A program made the translations under genes and the position numbers. Positions 45,342 to 54,964 of a DNA stretch of 64,000 bases are shown here, piece by piece. The stretch covers positions 1 through 64,000 of the forward strand of contig NZ_NFJV01000021.1 of the NCBI RefSeq assembly GCF_002160055.1, given 5' to 3'. Below the pieces are notes generated by a model that made no database searches, was not told the origin of the DNA, and saw only the letters and a program-made list of their open reading frames with translations. The number at the start of each line of letters is the position of its first letter. The first letter of the stretch is position 1. Source of the DNA: Mediterranea sp. An20. GTDB lineage: Bacteria > Bacteroidota > Bacteroidia > Bacteroidales > Bacteroidaceae.

Positions 45342-47336
45342 ATGAAAACATTTAGAATACTTACGAGCGCATTGCTCCTCTCGGCCGCCCTGGCCTCTTG
45401 CGAAGATTTCTTGGATAAAGAACCGCCCTCGTATGCTGTCCCCGAGGACTATTACCGGTCGGAAGACCAGATACAGGCAGCTGCCAACGCTTTCTATACC
45501 GATATCATGCCCAACCTGCAGGGTGCATTCTCGGATGACTACACCGACATTCAGGCCGGACTTTCTGCCAACGGTATGTATGCCGAAGGCCAGTGGCGCG
45601 TGGGAATGACCAACGGCAACTGGGACTGGACGCTTGTCCGTAACATCAACTATTCGCTCAACACTTCTTTGGAGCGTTACCGGAACGGTGAAATAACGGG
45701 TAGCAGCTACAACATCGAACAATACATCGGCGAGATGTATTTCTTCCGCGCATACCGCTATTGGACCATGTTGCGCAACTGGGGCGACCTGCCTATCGTG
45801 ACCGAAGCCCTGCCCGACGATGAAGCAGTGCTGGTAGCTGCCAACAAGCGCCGTCCGCGCAACGAAGTGGCCCGTTTCATCATCGCCAACTTAGATACAG
45901 CACGCACTTACATGAAGGATGGTTTCGACCCCGTGCGCAACCGCGTATCGAGAGACGTAGCTACACTGGTGAAATCGCGTGTGGCTTTGTTTGAGGCCTC
46001 TTGGCTGCAGAACTTCAAGGATACGCCTTTCGTCCCCAACGGTGAGGGATGGCCGGGCAAAGCCAAAGACTATAACGCCAACTACGAATATCCGTCGGGC
46101 AGCATTGACAATGAAGTGCGTTATTTCCTGGAAATTGCTGCCGAGAGCGCTGAAGAAGTGGCCGAGAAATACAAGAATTCGCTTACCCGCAACACAGGCA
46201 TAACTCCTCAAAGCGAGGATGACGTAAACCCCTATTTCTATATGTTCGGCGCTGTTGATATGTCGGGGTATCCGGATATCCTGATGTGGCGCAGCTTCGA
46301 CAAGAGTATCGTTACCAACGGTACGGAAATAGGCGTGCAATTCGGTAACTGGGGTGTGGGTGTAACCCGCAACGGAGTAGAACGTTTCGTGATGAGCGAC
46401 GGCAAGCCCTGGTATGCCGAACACGACGGATTCAAGTACGACGACACAACCATTGCCAACGTGCGCCAGAATGCCGACCCGCGTCTGCATATCTTCCTGA
46501 AAGAGCCGGGACAGAAGAATGTGTTTATCAACATGGATGCAACCACTACGCACGCCGTGCCCATCGAACCTTATCCCGACCTGATGAACAGCACCATAGA
46601 CAAGGGCTACAACACCGGTTATGCACTGCGCAAAGGTGGTACCTTCGACAAGGAACTGTGTGAAAACATGCTTGCCTACAACGGAGCCATCTCTTTCCGC
46701 GCCACCGAGGCCCTGCTGAACTACATGGAAGCACAGTATCTGCTGACAAACGACATCAACTCCGGCCACATCCTGGAATACTGGAAAGCCGTGCGCACCG
46801 CAGCCGGATTCACGGGCAATGCCATCGACCCCACTGTGACCATTGAAGCCACGGATATGGCACAGGAACGCTCCGACTGGGCATCGTACACAGCCGGACA
46901 ACAGCTGACCGACCGCGTGCTCTACAACATCCGCCGCGAACGCTGCTGCGAACTCTTCGGCGAAGGCTACCGCTCCATGGACCTCTCCCGCTGGCGCTCG
47001 TACGACCAGATGCTAAAGGAGCCGTATCATATAGAAGGCTTCCACCTGTGGAACACTCCGATGGAAGACTGGTACACCGGTCTGGTGAGCGACGGAAGTT
47101 CGTCGGCCAACGTATCTGCGCCTGAACTGAGCGAATACCTCCGTCCTTACGAAAAGAATATGACCAGCGGTAACTTGTATCGCAACGGATACATCTGGAA
47201 GATGGCTCACTACCTGCAACCGATGCCTATCCGCCAGCTTATTCTCACAGCTGACGACCATGCTTCGGTAGAACGCTCGCCGCTGTACCAGAATCCTTAT
47301 TGGCCCGTTCAGGCTGATATGCCTGCTGAACAGTAA
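45342..47336 (+). CDS. susD: SusD-like surface glycan-binding lipoprotein
   Basis: This 664-residue lipoprotein has lipobox LASCEDFLDKEPPS (Cys at residue 20). It sits on the cell surface over the SusC barrel as the lid and glycan-binding subunit. The TPR-containing helical SusD fold is visible (FFRAYRYWTMLRNWGDLPIV, typical of the family). The C-terminal SusD/RagB motif LTDRVLYNIRRERCCELFGEGYRS (cited in part) is present. It forms an operon with susC and is followed by a strong hairpin. Confidence 0.95.
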   Translation: MKTFRILTSALLLSAALASCEDFLDKEPPSYAVPEDYYRSEDQIQAAANAFYTDIMPNLQGAFSDDYTDIQAGLSANGMYAEGQWRVGMTNGNWDWTLVRNINYSLNTSLERYRNGEITGSSYNIEQYIGEMYFFRAYRYWTMLRNWGDLPIVTEALPDDEAVLVAANKRRPRNEVARFIIANLDTARTYMKDGFDPVRNRVSRDVATLVKSRVALFEASWLQNFKDTPFVPNGEGWPGKAKDYNANYEYPSGSIDNEVRYFLEIAAESAEEVAEKYKNSLTRNTGITPQSEDDVNPYFYMFGAVDMSGYPDILMWRSFDKSIVTNGTEIGVQFGNWGVGVTRNGVERFVMSDGKPWYAEHDGFKYDDTTIANVRQNADPRLHIFLKEPGQKNVFINMDATTTHAVPIEPYPDLMNSTIDKGYNTGYALRKGGTFDKELCENMLAYNGAISFRATEALLNYMEAQYLLTNDINSGHILEYWKAVRTAAGFTGNAIDPTVTIEATDMAQERSDWASYTAGQQLTDRVLYNIRRERCCELFGEGYRSMDLSRWRSYDQMLKEPYHIEGFHLWNTPMEDWYTGLVSDGSSSANVSAPELSEYLRPYEKNMTSGNLYRNGYIWKMAHYLQPMPIRQLILTADDHASVERSPLYQNPYWPVQADMPAEQ

Positions 47337-47350
47337 GACTGTGCAAGTCT

Positions 47351-47394
47351 GCCCAAAAACCGTTTACCCGATGGGGTAAACGGTTTATCTGGGC
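47351..47394 (+). terminator. Stem-loop after susD
   Basis: AAACCGTTTACCC (47357-47369) pairs perfectly with GGGTAAACGGTTT (47374-47386) around GATG. Outer pairs GCCCA (47351-47355) with TGGGC (47390-47394) extend it. It is followed by AAAACC rather than a U-tract. It could protect or end the susCD message while allowing some read-through to the enzyme genes. Confidence 0.65.
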
Positions 47395-47519
47395 AAAACC
47401 ACAGCAGAAACAGATGCAAAATACCATCCCGTGCAACGGGGAAAAACCTCCCGCACATATTCACAGCGGGAGATACTTCACAGAATTTCAAATTATTTCA
47501 ATACAAATAAAAAGAAATA

Positions 47520-47551
47520 TTTGGAGCAATACCCTTGATAATTTAATTTTG
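47520..47551 (+). promoter_or_regulatory. Promoter for the glycosidase genes
   Basis: TTTG (47520-47523), 20 bases, then TAATTTTG (47544-47551) is a strong match to the Bacteroides promoter. It lies about 320 bases upstream of the GH2 gene, after the susD stem-loop and before array 5. It suggests that the glycosidase genes can be transcribed independently of susCD. Confidence 0.65.
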
Positions 47552-47697
47552 TCATGGGATATTCTCATGCACAAACTCTGTCGGAGAACCCATATTCAAA
47601 CAGAAAATACTAAAGCAATTTAAACATTTGATGATGCAATCAAAATGTCGGACCGGCTACGGAACCCCTGCAAGCTTTTCCGGACAAACTGCCAAGC

Positions 47698-47785
47698 TAT
47701 AAGAAGCAAATGTCCAGGCTATAAGAAGCAGACTTCTGATATATAAGAAGCAGACACGTTATATATAGACAATAAACATCTGTCT
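47698..47785. repeat. 22-base-period intergenic array 5
   Basis: TATAAGAAGC occurs at 47698, 47720 and 47742, exactly 22 bases apart, and a fourth degenerate unit (TATAGACAAT) starts at 47764. Bases between cores (for example CAGAC after two of them) are partly conserved. It lies in the predicted leader of the GH2 transcript, about 90 bases before its ATG. This is the clearest of the six arrays. Confidence 0.88.
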
Positions 47786-47872
47786 GTCAGAAATATATAA
47801 TCCAACAAAGAGTTCTGCCCTTCCACAAGGTCGCTCCGGCATCAACCTGCATCCAACAAGCTGCCAACAGTT

Positions 47873-50335
47873 ATGAAACAGATTCTATCCATCACCTTCT
47901 TTTGCCTGGCCGGTGCCTTCTCCACGTTGTCGGCACAACAGCGACTATTAGACGACGGATGGCAGTTCCAGCGTCTGGAAACAAGTTCCTACACGGGAGA
48001 AATCAAGAACCAGGGCAGCGACTGGGCATCTCAGTTCAACGTAGAACACATACAGACAAGCCAACAGCAGAATCTGTCCGTACCTGCCGATACCTTGCGG
48101 CTGGAATTCACCCGCTTAGAACACGGGACGTGGGAGGACGTGACACTGCCCCACACGCCTTTTGTCGAACCGCTCGTAGTGCTGCACCAATGGCAAGGCG
48201 TATGCTACTACCGGAAACAGCTCAGCCTGACTCCGGACGAAACAGGGAAAAGACTGTGGCTGGACTTTGAAGGCGCCATGCACCTGGCAGATGTGTGGGT
48301 GAACGGACACCACCTGGCCCAACACTCGGGCGGATACACGCCCTTTGCCGTAGACGTGACGGACGTGGTGCGCACCGACCGACCCAACGAAGTGCTGATA
48401 CGCCTGGACAACCGCAACAATCCGCTCATTCCTCCCGGCAAACCGCTGGAAACGCTCGACTTCTGCTATTACGGCGGCATCTACCGCGATGTGCGGCTCA
48501 TTGCCAAACCTGCCGTACACATTACCAACCCCGTCATGGCCCGCCATACGGCAGGGGGAGGCATATTTGTAACCTACCCGAAAGCTGACGAACAGGAAGC
48601 CGTCATCAATATCGCCACCGAAGTGGCCAACACTACAGCTACGGCACAGACTCCTACCCTACGCCATACACTCTACGAATGGGACCGGCAGACCGGAAAA
48701 GGACGCCGCGTGGCCAGCGTACAAGGTAGTCTGGAAATGGTTGCCGGAGACACCGCTACCTGGAATGCTTCTATCCGACTCGCCAATCCGCACTTGTGGC
48801 ATCCCGAATCGCCTGCGCTCTACCTGCTCGAAACGGAAGTAGACGGCGGCAAGGAAGGCACCGACCTTCAGCAGACGCGCATCGGTATCCGCCGCCTGGA
48901 AATGTCGCGCGAAAAAGGATTCCTCATCAACGGAAAGCCCTTGAAATTGGTAGGAACCAACCGGCACATGGAGTATCCGTATGTGGGCAATGCCCTGTCG
49001 GACAATGCACAGTATAGAGACGTTTATCAGATAAAGGCCAACGGGTTCAATGTCGTGCGACTGGGACATTATCCGCAAGACCCGTCGGTGCTTGATGCCT
49101 GCGATGAACTGGGCCTGCTGGCCATCGAGCCTATCCCCGGCTGGCAGTTCTTCAACAAAGATTCGGCCTTCATCCAACATACATATCAGGACATCCGCGA
49201 CCTCATCCGACGCGACCGCAACCATCCGTCCATCATCATTTGGGAAACTACCCTCAACGAGTCGTGGCCGCCTAAAGAGTGGAAAGACGGTGCTGTAAAG
49301 GTAGCACACGAAGAATATCCCGGCGACCAGTGCTTTACTTCGGGCGACTCCTACGGCTATGACGGCTTTGATGTGTGCTACAACGATTGGGAAGAGGGCT
49401 TCAACCGTCCTAACCACACCGGTAAGCCGGGCTTCATCCGCGAATATTATGACTATGAGTTCGGCGGACACCACAGTACCACCCGCATACGCCGCGGCGA
49501 CGGCGACCGTGCCTTACGGCAGAACGTATGGAATGCCCAGTGGTCGCTCAACCGCTACAGCACTTATTATCCCGCCACGATGGGAGCCGCCATATGGAGC
49601 ATGTATGACTATAACCGCGGCTGTTGCGACAACATCTGCTACAGCGGAGTAGCCGACATCTTCCGGCTGCCCAAGTTCAGCCTGCCTTTCTTCCGCACGC
49701 AAGTCAGAGCCGGAACCACCCTCCTGCCCGACACGCAGATGCCTTACAAGGTATTCATTGCCTCACACTGGCTGGAAGGCTCCTCAGACACGGTACAGGT
49801 GTTCGGCAATGTAGATGAAGTGGAGCTTCGCCTCAACGGACGCACCATTGCACGCCAACACCCCGACAACGGCCCGGATTCTCCTTACATCCCGGCACCC
49901 GACGGTGGCAACTGTCGCCATCTGGAATGTCCGCCCTTCACCTTCACGGGCGTGGAATGGCAGACCGGCAAGTTGGAAGCCATCGGTTATCACGACGGGA
50001 AGAAGGTGGCAGAACATGTTGTGCGCACACCAGGCCCGGTATCGTCGATGGATATATCTTACTTCGAAAACGGCAAACCGGCTGCTACCAACGACTTGCT
50101 GATTGTTTACGTGAAACTGACGGATGAAAACGGTATCCTGGCGTTCGGAGAAAACAGCCGCGAAGTAACTTTATCCGTAGAGGGCGGTACCCTCATGGGA
50201 CCATCGTCCATAAAAGCTGAAGCGGGCATTGCCTCCTTTGTCGTGCAAACCAGCCGGGAAAAGAGACTGGTGTTGAATGCTGCTTCCGAGGAATTGACTG
50301 TCCGAAAGGAACTGAGGCTGGCTTCGCAAAAATAA
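47873..50335 (+). CDS. Glycoside hydrolase family 2
   Basis: This 820-residue exported enzyme (signal peptide MKQILSITFFCLAGAFSTLSAQ) has the GH2 order. A sugar-binding jelly-roll comes first (GVCYYRKQLSL, FEGAMHLADVWVNGHHLAQH), then an Ig-like domain and a TIM barrel with the acid/base glutamate in WETTLNESWPP. The nucleophile is probably the Glu in FIREYYDYEFGG. Further C-terminal Ig-like domains follow. GH2 includes beta-galactosidases, beta-glucuronidases and beta-mannosidases, and I cannot choose among them. It leads the enzyme part of the PUL, with GH3 49 bases downstream. Confidence 0.93.
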   Translation: MKQILSITFFCLAGAFSTLSAQQRLLDDGWQFQRLETSSYTGEIKNQGSDWASQFNVEHIQTSQQQNLSVPADTLRLEFTRLEHGTWEDVTLPHTPFVEPLVVLHQWQGVCYYRKQLSLTPDETGKRLWLDFEGAMHLADVWVNGHHLAQHSGGYTPFAVDVTDVVRTDRPNEVLIRLDNRNNPLIPPGKPLETLDFCYYGGIYRDVRLIAKPAVHITNPVMARHTAGGGIFVTYPKADEQEAVINIATEVANTTATAQTPTLRHTLYEWDRQTGKGRRVASVQGSLEMVAGDTATWNASIRLANPHLWHPESPALYLLETEVDGGKEGTDLQQTRIGIRRLEMSREKGFLINGKPLKLVGTNRHMEYPYVGNALSDNAQYRDVYQIKANGFNVVRLGHYPQDPSVLDACDELGLLAIEPIPGWQFFNKDSAFIQHTYQDIRDLIRRDRNHPSIIIWETTLNESWPPKEWKDGAVKVAHEEYPGDQCFTSGDSYGYDGFDVCYNDWEEGFNRPNHTGKPGFIREYYDYEFGGHHSTTRIRRGDGDRALRQNVWNAQWSLNRYSTYYPATMGAAIWSMYDYNRGCCDNICYSGVADIFRLPKFSLPFFRTQVRAGTTLLPDTQMPYKVFIASHWLEGSSDTVQVFGNVDEVELRLNGRTIARQHPDNGPDSPYIPAPDGGNCRHLECPPFTFTGVEWQTGKLEAIGYHDGKKVAEHVVRTPGPVSSMDISYFENGKPAATNDLLIVYVKLTDENGILAFGENSREVTLSVEGGTLMGPSSIKAEAGIASFVVQTSREKRLVLNAASEELTVRKELRLASQK

Positions 50336-50384
50336 TCTGAACAAGAGCTACTATACATATATAATAATAAGGTAACAGACTTCG

Positions 50385-52604
50385 ATGAACAAGCACTTAT
50401 TAACAGGATTCTTACTGGCGGGGGCTCTGATGACAACAGCCCCCACCGTGCAGGGACAGGAAGTCCCGCCCTATCTGAACGCCGATTTACCTATGGAAAC
50501 GCGCATCAACGACTTGGTGTCGCGCATGACCTTGGAAGAAAAGGTCTCACAAATGACCCACACCTCCAAAGGGATTCCCCGTTTGGGCATTCCGGACTAC
50601 AATTGGTGGAACGAATGTCTGCATGGAGTGGCACGCTCTGCCGAGAAGGTGACTGTTTTTCCACAGCCTATCGGACTGGCAGCAACCTTCAACCCGGAGG
50701 AGCTACAGAAATCGGCAGACATGATTGCCGATGAGGGAAGAGCCGTCTATAATGCCTCCGTCAGAAAAGGAAATACGATTCAGCGTTATACCGGACTGAC
50801 ATTCTGGACACCCAACATCAACATCTTTCGCGACCCACGCTGGGGAAGAGGACATGAGACTTACGGCGAGGATCCTTACTTGACAGCCGAAATGGGCATC
50901 GCAATGGTAAAAGGCCTGCAGGGTAACGACCCCGATTACTTGAAAGTGTCTGCCTGTGCCAAACATTTTGCCGTACATAGCGGACCGGAACCACTGAGGC
51001 ACGAGTTCAATGCAACAGCCAGCGACCATGATCTGAAAGACACTTACCTGCCTGCCTTCTACCGCCTCATCAAGGAGGCAAATGTGTCTGGAATCATGTG
51101 TGCATACAATCGCTTCAACGGAGAGCCTTGTTGTGGAAGCAACCTCTTCTTAAGGAAAATACTGCTTCACGACTGGAATTTTGAAGGATATGTCACTTCC
51201 GACTGCTGGGCCATCAGTGACTTTCTGTATGGTCACAAGACACATGCCGACTCCATCTCGGCTTCGGCTGATGCCGTATTGCACGGGACAGACCTGGAAT
51301 GTGGTGATATGTACCGCTCACTCGGCAAAGCAGTCGAAGCCGGACTGATTACCGAAGAACAGATAGATATCTCACTGAAAAGGCTGTTGAGGATACGCTT
51401 CCGCCTGGGAATGTTCGACCCGGCAGACAGAGTGCCTTATGCCAGCATCCCTTACAGCGTGTTGGAGTCGCGTCCTCATCAGGAACAAGCACTGAAGATG
51501 GCACGGCAGTCGATGGTGTTGCTGAAGAACGAACACCGGCTTTTGCCGCTTTCTGCCGGAATAAAAAAGATTGCCCTGATCGGACCGAATGCTCACAACG
51601 AAACCACACAGCTGGGCAACTACAACGGAATCCCCAGTAACAACATTACCCTGTTGGAAGCCTTGCAGGCAGAAAAGGGCATTGAGGTCGTCTATGACGA
51701 AGTGTCGGACTTTACCCAACTGAAGGAAGGCACTGATCTGGAGCAGTTGGCAAACAGGTACAAGGATGTGGACCTGATTATTTATGCAGGTGGTGTATCG
51801 CCTCTGCTGGAAGGAGAAGCGGGTGATGCCGGAGAAGCGGACGGATTTGCGGGCGGCGACAGAACCACCATCCAGTTGCCAGCCATACAGACCGAAGTCA
51901 TGAAGCGTCTGAAACGATTGAATAAGCCCATGGTGTTTATCTGTATGTCCGGAGGAGCCATGGCTTATAACTGGGAAGCCGAAAATATACCGGCTATCAT
52001 TCAAGCATGGTATGGCGGCCAGGCGGCAGGAACAGCTTTGGCAGACATACTGTTTGGCCGTTATAATCCATCGGGAAAGCTGCCGGTTACGTTCTACCGT
52101 TCGGATGCCGACCTCCCGCCGATGGAAGACTACTCCATGACCAACCGCACTTACCGCTACTTCAGCGGCGATGTGTTATATCCCTTCGGGTACGGACTAA
52201 GCTATACGTCTTTTAAATACAGGAAGCTGCAATGTCCGCAAGTGACACAGACCGGAGACAGTCTGACGGTGACAGTAGAAGTGTGCAACACCGGTAAACG
52301 CGCCGGCGAAGAAGTGGTGCAGCTCTATCTGTCGCACAGGGCTATGGCACCGGAAGCCCCCCTTTGCCAACTGGTCCGTTTTCAGAAAGTGATACTGCAA
52401 CCGGGCGAGCGCAAAACGGTCATCTTCCGCCTTTCTCCCCGCGACCTGGCTTATGTAGACGAAACAGGTGGAGTAGGCACCATGCCCGGAACCGTCACCA
52501 TCTATGCAGGCAATGTCTGCCCCAGTGCACCGCAACGTTTTACGGAAGGAATTCTTTCCCGAACCATAGAACTACAAGGAGAACCTAAATACTTTCTTTA
52601 TTGA
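50385..52604 (+). CDS. Glycoside hydrolase family 3 (beta-xylosidase/glucosidase type)
   Basis: This 739-residue exported GH3 enzyme (signal peptide ending TVQGQ) has the (beta/alpha)8 domain with NWWNECLHGVARS. The nucleophile is the Asp in YVTSDCWAISDF. The alpha/beta sandwich domain follows (LLPLSAGIKKIALIGPNAHN), then the fibronectin III-like end (VCNTGKRAGEEVVQLYLSH). The NWWNECLHG pattern matches the Xyl3A-like branch, but no PA14 insert is present. It removes non-reducing beta-linked glucose or xylose units from oligosaccharides in the periplasm. Confidence 0.93.
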   Translation: MNKHLLTGFLLAGALMTTAPTVQGQEVPPYLNADLPMETRINDLVSRMTLEEKVSQMTHTSKGIPRLGIPDYNWWNECLHGVARSAEKVTVFPQPIGLAATFNPEELQKSADMIADEGRAVYNASVRKGNTIQRYTGLTFWTPNINIFRDPRWGRGHETYGEDPYLTAEMGIAMVKGLQGNDPDYLKVSACAKHFAVHSGPEPLRHEFNATASDHDLKDTYLPAFYRLIKEANVSGIMCAYNRFNGEPCCGSNLFLRKILLHDWNFEGYVTSDCWAISDFLYGHKTHADSISASADAVLHGTDLECGDMYRSLGKAVEAGLITEEQIDISLKRLLRIRFRLGMFDPADRVPYASIPYSVLESRPHQEQALKMARQSMVLLKNEHRLLPLSAGIKKIALIGPNAHNETTQLGNYNGIPSNNITLLEALQAEKGIEVVYDEVSDFTQLKEGTDLEQLANRYKDVDLIIYAGGVSPLLEGEAGDAGEADGFAGGDRTTIQLPAIQTEVMKRLKRLNKPMVFICMSGGAMAYNWEAENIPAIIQAWYGGQAAGTALADILFGRYNPSGKLPVTFYRSDADLPPMEDYSMTNRTYRYFSGDVLYPFGYGLSYTSFKYRKLQCPQVTQTGDSLTVTVEVCNTGKRAGEEVVQLYLSHRAMAPEAPLCQLVRFQKVILQPGERKTVIFRLSPRDLAYVDETGGVGTMPGTVTIYAGNVCPSAPQRFTEGILSRTIELQGEPKYFLY

Positions 52605-52697
52605 GAACAGACAATAATACATACTTATATAGAGCCATGAGTTATTCGTATGAAAAGTGCATGGCACCCCGATAATCCTTATACAAAACACCGCAAG

Positions 52698-54704
52698 ATG
52701 ATGAAGAAGACAAATCTAATCAAGAGAACCGTGCTGGCACTTTGTTGCAGCCTTTGTGTTTGGGCAGTATCTGCGCAAACCAATCCGGACATCACTAAAG
52801 TGTATGTGATTTTCAAGACCCACCTGGACGTGGGATTTACGGACTTGAGTTCGGTGGTCGAGAAGAATTATGTAGAAGAATTCATACCCAAAGCCTTGGA
52901 CGTGGCAGAGAGGCTAGGGGCAGACAAAAGTGGAGAACGCTACGTGTGGACCACCGGTTCATGGCTGGTATGGAAGTATCTGCAGAAAGCTACGCCAGAA
53001 GAAGTGAAACGGCTGGAAAAAGCCATCAAACGGGGCGACATTGTGTGGAACGGTGTTCCCTACACGGTGGAATCCGAATCCATGAACCTCGATTTGTTTG
53101 AGACATGCCTGTCGTTGTCTCACAGATTGGACAAGAAATATGGCAAACATACCATCGCCGCCAAAATGACCGACGTGCCCGGACACACCCGCAGCATCAT
53201 AGCACCACTGAGCCGGGCGGGCATTCGTTTTCTGCACATCGGTGTGAATCCCGCCAGTCCGATGCCCGATGTACCGCCGTTCTGCCGTTGGAGAGACCCG
53301 TATGGCAACGAACTGATTTTGGCTTACCAGCAAGATTACGGAACGGAAAGCATCCTACCCGATGGACAAACAGCCATTGCCGTCAATTTTACCGGCGACA
53401 ACCACGGTCCCCACACTTATGAACAGGTTAAGGCCATTTATGCCAATCTGCACAAACATTATCCCAATGCAAAGCTGATACCGGCTTCCTTCAACGAAGT
53501 AGCAAACCATCTGCTGGCTGCCAAAGACGCTCTGCCTGTGGTCACATCCGAAATAGGAGACACCTGGATTTACGGATACGGAAGCTCCCCCATCCGCATG
53601 GCCAAATTCCGTGCGCTGTCTGCCTTATACTCACAATGGCTGAAAGAGGGACGATTGAAACGCGGAAGCGATACTGACCTGAATTTTGCCGTCGAACTGG
53701 GACTTATCGGAGAACATACGCAGGGAATGGATGTGAAAAGCCATCTGCTGAATTGGGACAAATACGATATGGATCCGTTCATTGAGGCACGGAAAACTGC
53801 AACGTTTCAGCGGGTGGAACAGTCGTGGAAAGAAATAGACAGCTACCTGGATAAGGCCATTGCTTACTTGCCTCCCCAATTGCAAGAGGAAGCCCGGCAG
53901 ACGTTGAAAGATACCGAAAACATATCCACGCCTGCATTTACAGACCAGGCAACCGACGGCGACCGTTCTCCCTGGCAGTGCAATCTGCTGGATGGAATCC
54001 TGAAAATAGGCGGACTGTCGTATCAGATGTTTGACTCGAAAGACTACGACCGCTATCTGAACCACTATCTCCGCAACCGTTATGACTGGGCTTTCTATGA
54101 TTTGGGCAAGCCGGGTCTTGAAGACTCAAAAGCTGTCAGTGTGTCATTACCGGCTCAAATTATCCGTCAGGAAATTCGGCAAACGCCCCAGGGTGCCTGT
54201 TCCTTGTATGAGTTGGCATTCCCGCACCGCGACGGAGTGGATGAACGGTGCTATCCCCAACATATATACGCCGAATGCCAGACTTCAGACCAAGGGACTA
54301 AAGCCGAAATCCGGTTGACCCTCATCGGAAAACCTGCCGTACGGCTTCCGGAGGCCTATTGGCTGTCGTTCAACGCAGCCGACATCGTTGCATTGATTGC
54401 CGAAAAACTGGGACAACCCGTAAATCTGCTGGACGTAGTAGAACGGGGCAACAGGCAGATGCACGGCATAGACCGTTACGTAGACATACAGACCTCACAG
54501 GGAACCATCCGCATCTGGAGTGAAACTGCCTTTCTGATAAACGTAGGCGAGCCTTGTGGACTGAACTACTCCACCGCTTATCCGGATAAACGGGAGGGTA
54601 TTCACTTCAATCTGAGCAATAATCTGTGGGGTACGAATTTCAGCATGTGGAACGAAGGATCACTCACCTATCGGTTTACTGTAGAATGGTTACCACAAGA
54701 ATAG
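52698..54704 (+). CDS. DUF5054 protein, GH38-like
   Basis: This is an exported protein of about 668 residues from the ATG pair at 52698/52701 (signal peptide ending WAVSAQ). It is a DUF5054 member. The N-terminal region resembles the GH38 alpha-mannosidase barrel: FKTHLDVGFTDLS, with His42 and Asp44, matches the zinc-site HxDxG pattern. TDVPGHTRSI (Asp159) is at the place of the GH38 nucleophile. The C-terminal half looks like beta-sandwich. The longer frame from 52650 would put a hydrophilic tail before the signal peptide. A glycosidase role is inferred from fold and PUL context, and activity is unknown. Confidence 0.78.
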   Translation: MMKKTNLIKRTVLALCCSLCVWAVSAQTNPDITKVYVIFKTHLDVGFTDLSSVVEKNYVEEFIPKALDVAERLGADKSGERYVWTTGSWLVWKYLQKATPEEVKRLEKAIKRGDIVWNGVPYTVESESMNLDLFETCLSLSHRLDKKYGKHTIAAKMTDVPGHTRSIIAPLSRAGIRFLHIGVNPASPMPDVPPFCRWRDPYGNELILAYQQDYGTESILPDGQTAIAVNFTGDNHGPHTYEQVKAIYANLHKHYPNAKLIPASFNEVANHLLAAKDALPVVTSEIGDTWIYGYGSSPIRMAKFRALSALYSQWLKEGRLKRGSDTDLNFAVELGLIGEHTQGMDVKSHLLNWDKYDMDPFIEARKTATFQRVEQSWKEIDSYLDKAIAYLPPQLQEEARQTLKDTENISTPAFTDQATDGDRSPWQCNLLDGILKIGGLSYQMFDSKDYDRYLNHYLRNRYDWAFYDLGKPGLEDSKAVSVSLPAQIIRQEIRQTPQGACSLYELAFPHRDGVDERCYPQHIYAECQTSDQGTKAEIRLTLIGKPAVRLPEAYWLSFNAADIVALIAEKLGQPVNLLDVVERGNRQMHGIDRYVDIQTSQGTIRIWSETAFLINVGEPCGLNYSTAYPDKREGIHFNLSNNLWGTNFSMWNEGSLTYRFTVEWLPQE

Positions 54705-54775
54705 CCACAGACTTCGGAGTGACTGAAACTTCTTTGTGCAACACGGATGCGCTGTATAATAGGAACGGTTTTTCT

Positions 54776-54892
54776 GATAAGCGCTTGATAGAAAACAGCT
54801 AAGCGCTAAGCAGCCTGCTTCCAGGCGCTAAGCAGCAAGCTCGTTATATATAGAGAATAGCATGCTGATTATCAACAAAATGCCAGTTTCGC
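54776..54892. repeat. 22-base-period intergenic array 6
   Basis: GATAAGCGC at 54776 and GCTAAGCGC at 54798 are 22 apart. Offset by 7 bases, GCTAAGCAGC occurs at 54805 and 54827, then TATAGAGAAT at 54849 and ATCAACAAAA at 54871, again all 22 apart. The fourth unit resembles the fourth unit of array 5. It lies in the 260-base gap before the GH35 gene. No clear promoter box was found in that gap. Confidence 0.75.
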
Positions 54893-54964
54893 CATACGTT
54901 AGTCGAAAAGTCTAAATAACTTATTTATATTAATCCAATTAATTATTTACCAAAAAAACAAACA

